Source: Caldithrix sp. (GTDB lineage: Bacteria; KSB1; UBA2214; DYKH01). From it: a DNA stretch of 9,388 nt. The stretch covers positions 1 through 9,388 of the forward strand of contig DYKH01000186.1 in the NCBI GenBank assembly GCA_020722685.1, written 5' to 3'. How positions within the stretch are numbered: position 1 is the stretch's first letter; every line of letters starts with the position of its first letter. The translations under genes were made by a program, and so were the position numbers. The notes under the pieces are model-generated. The model saw only the letters and a list, made by a program, of their open reading frames with translations, was not told the DNA's origin and did not search any database. This document shows positions 5,584 to 9,388 of this stretch, piece after piece.

Positions 5584-7155
5584 TCACTTTTTTTCGTAGG
5601 CTTCCTTGATGAGGCTTTCCAAGCGGTGTTTGGGATCGCGAACGATTTCTTCGTCAACGGTGAATTTGTCACAGTCCAACAGCCGCAAGCCGTACTCATA
5701 GTCCCGCAGCATGTCGTTACAAACTTGCTCAAAATTCTTGCCGTCTTGGTTGGCCCGGTCGGCCAGCATTTCCACTGCTTTCGGCGTAAAGGTAATGACG
5801 ATTCCGTTGCTCGCCAGAAATCGCTTTTGGAAGCTTCGGAGATAATAGCTGGTCAATAACTTGGTCAATTCGGCTTGGGGATGATCGACCATCTCTCGCG
5901 TCACCACCAAGCGTTGGAGGTCCGTATCCGGCAACAGCTTTTCGTACTTGATCAGGACGCGATCCACCACGCTTACCAAGCCGCGTGCACCGGTCCGTTC
6001 TTCATAAGCAAGCTCGGCGATTCGTTGCAGGGCGTCATCCTCGAATTCGATCTCAATCCCATAGGCCTTAAAGTCGTGCTTCTTGCTGAGAATGACCGAG
6101 CTGTTCGGATTCTTGAGAATGCGGTAAAGTCCTTGAACGTCCAAATCATTCAAAGTGACCACGACCGGCAACCGGCCCACAAACTCGGATTCAAAGCCGA
6201 ATTTGATCAAGTCTTCGGAGCGGGTCATGCGCAGCGTTTGCACGATTTCGCCGGTAGAAGCGGCCGAGTCCTCCTTCGTTCGGAAACCCACCGGCTGCTG
6301 GTTGAGCCGCCGGCGGATGATGTCCGCCAAATCGGTGAAGGCACCGCTCATGACGAAAAGGATGTTCTTGGTGTTGATTTTCTTGCGTGTCACTTTGCCG
6401 GTGCGCTGCGCCTCCATGGCCGCTTCCATTTGCGAAGCCAAATCGTGGGGCGTCTTGAGATCGACCTCGGACTCTTCCATCAGCTTGAGCAGGTTGCGTT
6501 GCACGCCGGTGCGGGATACGTCCGGGCCAATCCCATTTCCGGATGAGGCGATCTTGTCGATTTCATCCAAGTAAATGATGCCGTATTCGGCCAGCTTGAT
6601 GTCGCCGTTTGCCTCGTGAACCAAGCCGCGAACCAAATCCTCCACGTCACCGCCGACGTAGCCGGTCTCACTGAATTTGGTGGCGTCTCCCTTTACAAAA
6701 GGCACGCCGATTCTTTTGGCAATAAGCTTGATAATGTACGTCTTCCCCACGCCGGTGGGTCCGATCATGAGAATGTTGCTCTTGATGCGCCCGACCAATT
6801 CACCGACGCCGTTCGGCTCAGCCTCGATTTTCATGCGATTGAAATGCGTACAAATCTTAGTCGCCAGCACCTCGATGGCCTCCTCTTGGCCGATAACAAA
6901 CTGGGACAAGAACTTTTCCAGCTCGGTAGGTTTAAGATTGAAATTGATCTTTGGCGGCGCCGAACCTGCGTTTTTCTTGTCGCCGGGATAATTGCCGACT
7001 TCGTCAGGGTCCGGGGGAATAACGACTCGATCCCCATACTTGTTTTTCAGAAAGTCCGAAACTTCCCGTCTAATTTCCTCGGGATTGGGCATTTTATTCT
7101 CAGCCATGACAGCTACACGTATCCTTTCTACTGTTTCTGATTTCTCAATGTTCAT
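5584..7155 (-). CDS. ClpX-like AAA+ ATPase lacking the zinc-binding domain
   Basis: This is a 523-residue protein of the Clp/HslU AAA+ unfoldase group. It has Walker A GPTGVGKT (about 132-139), pore loop GYVG (165-168), Walker B IIYLDEID (193-200), the arginine-finger region FVGRLP (Arg328) and sensor 2 TGAR (Arg391). Overall similarity is to ClpX (for example GVQRNLLKLMEESEV and EERTGARGL). It lacks the N-terminal C4 zinc finger; instead there is a charged, Pro-containing region of about 65 residues. The ClpP-docking IGF loop is replaced by PVGF (288-291), the RKH substrate loop by an Ala/Glu/Lys-rich insert (about 233-258), and there is a C-terminal extension of about 100 residues. I chose ATG 7155 because GGGAGG lies 9 bases upstream; a GTG at 7194 and an ATG at 7107 are alternatives. 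It starts 51 bases after the S9 peptidase stop. Whether it feeds ClpP or acts alone is unknown. Confidence 0.9.
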   Translation of the reverse strand: MNIEKSETVERIRVAVMAENKMPNPEEIRREVSDFLKNKYGDRVVIPPDPDEVGNYPGDKKNAGSAPPKINFNLKPTELEKFLSQFVIGQEEAIEVLATKICTHFNRMKIEAEPNGVGELVGRIKSNILMIGPTGVGKTYIIKLIAKRIGVPFVKGDATKFSETGYVGGDVEDLVRGLVHEANGDIKLAEYGIIYLDEIDKIASSGNGIGPDVSRTGVQRNLLKLMEESEVDLKTPHDLASQMEAAMEAQRTGKVTRKKINTKNILFVMSGAFTDLADIIRRRLNQQPVGFRTKEDSAASTGEIVQTLRMTRSEDLIKFGFESEFVGRLPVVVTLNDLDVQGLYRILKNPNSSVILSKKHDFKAYGIEIEFEDDALQRIAELAYEERTGARGLVSVVDRVLIKYEKLLPDTDLQRLVVTREMVDHPQAELTKLLTSYYLRSFQKRFLASNGIVITFTPKAVEMLADRANQDGKNFEQVCNDMLRDYEYGLRLLDCDKFTVDEEIVRDPKHRLESLIKEAYEKK

Positions 7156-7160
7156 CGCAT

Positions 7161-7171
7161 GTAACCTCCCA
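7161..7171 (-). promoter_or_regulatory. Ribosome binding site of the ClpX-like gene
   Basis: The minus strand carries GGGTGGGAGGT, with GGAGG ending 9 bases before the ATG at 7155. It supports this start over the upstream GTG at 7194, which would put the site inside the coding region. Confidence 0.5.
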
Positions 7172-7206
7172 CCCGGTACAAAGGTTCCATGCACAGAAGC
7201 CGGGGG

Positions 7207-9150
7207 CTATGGCAATAGAAACTCATTGAAAAAGAGGACAGTCGCATTATTGAAAAAGTCACGATTAAACTTTTTCTGAAAACCGTGTCCTTCATCTTTG
7301 GCCAACAGGTACCAGGTTTTGTTGCCGTTGCCGCGTACCGTTTTGACAATCTGCTCTGCTTCGGTGACCGGGACTCTCGGATCGTTCAGCCCCTGAGCGA
7401 CGAAAAGGGGCTTGGTGATCTTGTGCGCGTTGGTCGTCGGGGAGATGGCGTTGAGAAACTCGCGCATCTTCGGGTCGCGCTCATCTCCGTATTCGACGCG
7501 GCGGAGGTCGCGGCGATACTCCTGCGTACTTTCCAAAAAAGTGACATAGTTGCTGATGCCAACAATGTCCACCCCGCATTTGATGCGATCGTTGAAATTG
7601 AACATGGAAGAAAGCACCATGTAGCCGCCATAGGAACCGCCATACACCGCCACGCGATCCTTGTCCAGTTCCGGACGAGTGGCGATCCAATCGAGCAGCT
7701 TGCCGATGTCTTTGACCGATTCTTCTCGCTTAAAGCCGTTATCCAGGCTGACGTAGGTTTTGCCATAGCCCGTGGAGCCGCGAACGTTGGGCAGCAACAC
7801 CGCGCATCCCAACTCATTGACCCAGTATTGGACAATGGGATTAAAAACCGGAAGCGCCTGACCCTCCGGTCCGCCGTGAATATTGATGATCACCGGAAAC
7901 GGCTTTTGGCTCTTGACCTTTGGCGTGTAATAGAAAGCCGGAATCATTCGCGCTTTGCCGTTAACCGTGTCGAAAGTCGGATACTCGATCAATTGCGGCG
8001 TGACAAAGACCTCGGGGTTGAGTCCGCCGACTTCGCTGAAGGTCCAGCGAGTGTAGGTTTTCTTGTGAAGGTCAAAGGTGTACACGTCACTCGGACTGTT
8101 GGACGAATTGATTGTCAAGGCTAATAGCTTGCTGGCCGGATTGAATTTCATGCCGCCGATCAGACCGACCGGCGGCGCAGGAATCGCGACCTCTTTTTGG
8201 GATTTGGTATTTATTAGCCGCAACTTGCTGATACCGCCTTCATTGGTCACCAAGGCAATCCATTTTCCATCCGGCGATAGGGTAAAGCCGGCCACGTCCC
8301 AGGAAATGTCGGCGGTCAAAACCGTCTTCGTCCTGGCCGGCCAATCCATTTTGATCAATTGACGAAACTCACCATTCTCATCCGAGGTGTAGTATATGCT
8401 CTTCCCATCTTTGCTCCAGCGGGCGCCGCCGTAAAAGACTTTTTTCTCTTGGGGAGGTACCATTGGCTCTTTTTTCCCGGAGGCGACATCCAGAACGTGG
8501 ACGTAAGTTTCCTGTATGGAAATCTGCTGCTGAACCAGCAGTTTGGAGTTGTCGGCCGTCCAATCCAGTGCGCTCCAGGTTCCATCAACCTCCAGCAGCA
8601 GGCGGGCACTGCCGAGGCTGTCGGTTTTCATCACATAAATGTCGGTATCGCGGCCGTTTCTTCTGGTGCTGGAAAAGGCATAAAGCTTGCCGTCGTAACT
8701 CCATGGACCGCCGGTGTTCCTCGATTTGCCATCGGTGAGAAGCTGGTACTTGCCGGTGTTCATATCAAAAGCGTAGAGCTGATAAAACTCGCCGCCGCCC
8801 ACGTCCATGGCGAAAAGGAAGAGTCTCTTGCCGGGCTGCGGACAGAACGCTCCGCCCGCTACCGGCTCACGGAAAAAGGTGATCTGCTGTCTCGCTCCCC
8901 CAGGACCGGCCAGGTAATGAATCTGGTTGGTCTCGGCAAAGCGAGTGGAAATGAGCATGCCGCCGGTGGTGGGGTCCCAATCGGAAAACGCCGCCGAGCG
9001 AATGCTTTGGTATTGGTTCATGCGCTCAACAATTGAATCCGGAATATCCGGGACATCCTCCATGAGCAAGTTGCCTACTTCCTTCTTCTGCTGTGAGTAG
9101 AGGATAATTGTCAGAGCAAATAGAATGACGACGGTCAGTACTTTTTTCAT
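7207..9150 (-). CDS. Secreted S9-family (prolyl oligopeptidase-type) serine peptidase
   Basis: This is a 647-residue protein. Residues 1-19 are a signal peptide (MKKVLTVVILFALTIILYS), so the enzyme acts outside the cytoplasm. A seven-bladed-type beta-propeller fills about 45-390 with repeated SPDGKW and SKDGKS turns. The alpha/beta-hydrolase domain follows, with the oxyanion-hole motif NIHGGPEG (about 423-430), nucleophile Ser506 in GGSYGGY, Asp590 in GLNDPRVP and His622 in DEGHGF. The complete catalytic triad indicates an active peptidase, probably cleaving short peptides or acting as a dipeptidyl or acylaminoacyl peptidase; the exact specificity is not visible. I chose ATG 9150 because GGAGAG lies 4 bases upstream; an in-frame TTG at 9180 has no such site. 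It is the first gene of the minus-strand cluster. Confidence 0.95.
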   Translation of the reverse strand: MKKVLTVVILFALTIILYSQQKKEVGNLLMEDVPDIPDSIVERMNQYQSIRSAAFSDWDPTTGGMLISTRFAETNQIHYLAGPGGARQQITFFREPVAGGAFCPQPGKRLFLFAMDVGGGEFYQLYAFDMNTGKYQLLTDGKSRNTGGPWSYDGKLYAFSSTRRNGRDTDIYVMKTDSLGSARLLLEVDGTWSALDWTADNSKLLVQQQISIQETYVHVLDVASGKKEPMVPPQEKKVFYGGARWSKDGKSIYYTSDENGEFRQLIKMDWPARTKTVLTADISWDVAGFTLSPDGKWIALVTNEGGISKLRLINTKSQKEVAIPAPPVGLIGGMKFNPASKLLALTINSSNSPSDVYTFDLHKKTYTRWTFSEVGGLNPEVFVTPQLIEYPTFDTVNGKARMIPAFYYTPKVKSQKPFPVIINIHGGPEGQALPVFNPIVQYWVNELGCAVLLPNVRGSTGYGKTYVSLDNGFKREESVKDIGKLLDWIATRPELDKDRVAVYGGSYGGYMVLSSMFNFNDRIKCGVDIVGISNYVTFLESTQEYRRDLRRVEYGDERDPKMREFLNAISPTTNAHKITKPLFVAQGLNDPRVPVTEAEQIVKTVRGNGNKTWYLLAKDEGHGFQKKFNRDFFNNATVLFFNEFLLP

Positions 9151-9244
9151 AGAGCTCTCCAAAACGAACTTGAATTTCAACTACGAACAAGGCGTTCAGA
9201 AGCTGCAGGGGTGACAAGATCACGAGATGGCTACGATCAACCGG

Positions 9245-9272
9245 ATAACAAGAGTGGATACCACTCTGTCAG
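9245..9272 (-). promoter_or_regulatory. Candidate promoter of the minus-strand cluster with a dyad in its spacer
   Basis: On the minus strand, CTGACA (9267-9272, five of six matches to TTGACA), a 16-base spacer and TGTTAT (9245-9250, four of six matches) lie about 95 bases before the peptidase start. The spacer is almost exactly filled by the perfect inverted repeat AGAGTGG-TAT-CCACTCT (9251-9267). A dyad between the -35 and -10 boxes is a classic operator position, so the whole cluster may be regulated here. The -10 box lacks the conserved second-position A, so the promoter call is tentative; the dyad itself is plainly visible. Confidence 0.4.
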
Positions 9273-9312
9273 GCCGAGATTCAATCCTGGCATGCAATCC
9301 GGCAAATCCGGG

Positions 9313-9388
9313 CTATCCTGTGATCCGGTCAAAAAACAATTTATCAAACAGCAACCGCTTGCCTTGATCGATCATTTTTCCATACTGC
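9313..9388 (-). CDS. C-terminal end of an unknown gene (cut by window edge)
   Basis: From the right edge the minus strand is open as QYGKMIDQGKRLLFDKLFFD followed by RITG and TAG at 9313-9315. The residue pattern (amphipathic helix, charged residues alternating with Leu/Phe) looks like a genuine protein tail. Only 24 residues are visible, so the family cannot be named. It is followed by 162 bases of non-coding DNA before the S9 peptidase start, enough for a separate promoter. Confidence 0.4.
   Translation of the reverse strand, partial: QYGKMIDQGKRLLFDKLFFDRITG

Noticed and set aside
5875..6546. Plus-strand open frame of 223 codons opposite the ClpX-like gene
   Set aside because: It lies wholly antisense to a gene with complete AAA+ motifs; its translation is rich in His, Arg and Gln without recognisable domains, as expected for an antisense shadow.
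7285..8124. Plus-strand open frame of 279 codons opposite the S9 peptidase
   Set aside because: It is antisense to the catalytic domain, which carries the full serine triad; no ribosome binding site and no family signature on the plus strand.
8359..9036. Plus-strand open frame of 225 codons opposite the peptidase propeller
   Set aside because: It is antisense to the beta-propeller; same reasoning as for the other shadow frames.
5584..9150. ClpX-like ATPase and S9 peptidase as a two-part protease
   Set aside because: The peptidase has a signal peptide and belongs to a family that works as self-contained monomers or small oligomers, while the ATPase is cytoplasmic; adjacency alone does not support a complex.
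1..9388. CRISPR array, tRNA or rRNA gene, insertion sequence
   Set aside because: No regularly spaced repeats, no tRNA-like cloverleaf pattern, no rRNA signature and no transposase motif were seen on either strand.

Overview
The window reads as chromosomal DNA from a Gram-negative-type bacterium with moderate GC (about 50% by eye). Three genes encode exported or lipid-anchored proteins: an S9 peptidase with a signal peptide and two lipoproteins with clear lipoboxes. The TPR plus TolB-like beta-propeller lipoprotein, the secreted S9 peptidase and a ClpX-like ATPase lacking the zinc domain would fit an uncultivated lineage of the FCB type (Calditrichota, KSB1 or Zixibacteria-like). That placement is inference; no rRNA or other marker is present.

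Layout. Bases 1-190 (minus) are the N-terminal zinc finger of RadA, cut by the left edge. Bases 191-528 hold no convincing gene. Bases 529-1096 (minus) carry a toxin-antitoxin pair: an intact DUF2281-type antitoxin overlapping the start of a MazF/PemK toxin that is broken by an apparent one-base deletion, with a near-perfect palindrome upstream. The only plus-strand gene is a small lipoprotein at 1339-1668, preceded by a good sigma70-type promoter.

From 9150 down to 1704 runs one long minus-strand cluster, read right to left: S9 prolyl-oligopeptidase-family peptidase, ClpX-like AAA+ ATPase, a 230-base stretch with two possible small ORFs, nitroreductase, UvrC, and a TPR/PD40 lipoprotein whose start overlaps the uvrC stop (ATGA). 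Gaps are short and coding is overlapped or nearly so, so this is probably one transcription unit. A candidate promoter at 9245-9272 contains a perfect dyad in its spacer. The right edge seems to carry the last codons of another minus-strand gene.

The cluster mixes DNA repair (UvrC; RadA nearby), protein turnover (ClpX-like unfoldase, S9 peptidase), flavin redox chemistry and an envelope lipoprotein. This resembles a housekeeping or stress operon more than a dedicated new system. The most notable items are the broken toxin beside an intact antitoxin, the unusual ClpX-like ATPase, the two coupled small ORFs after it, and the dyad-centred promoter.
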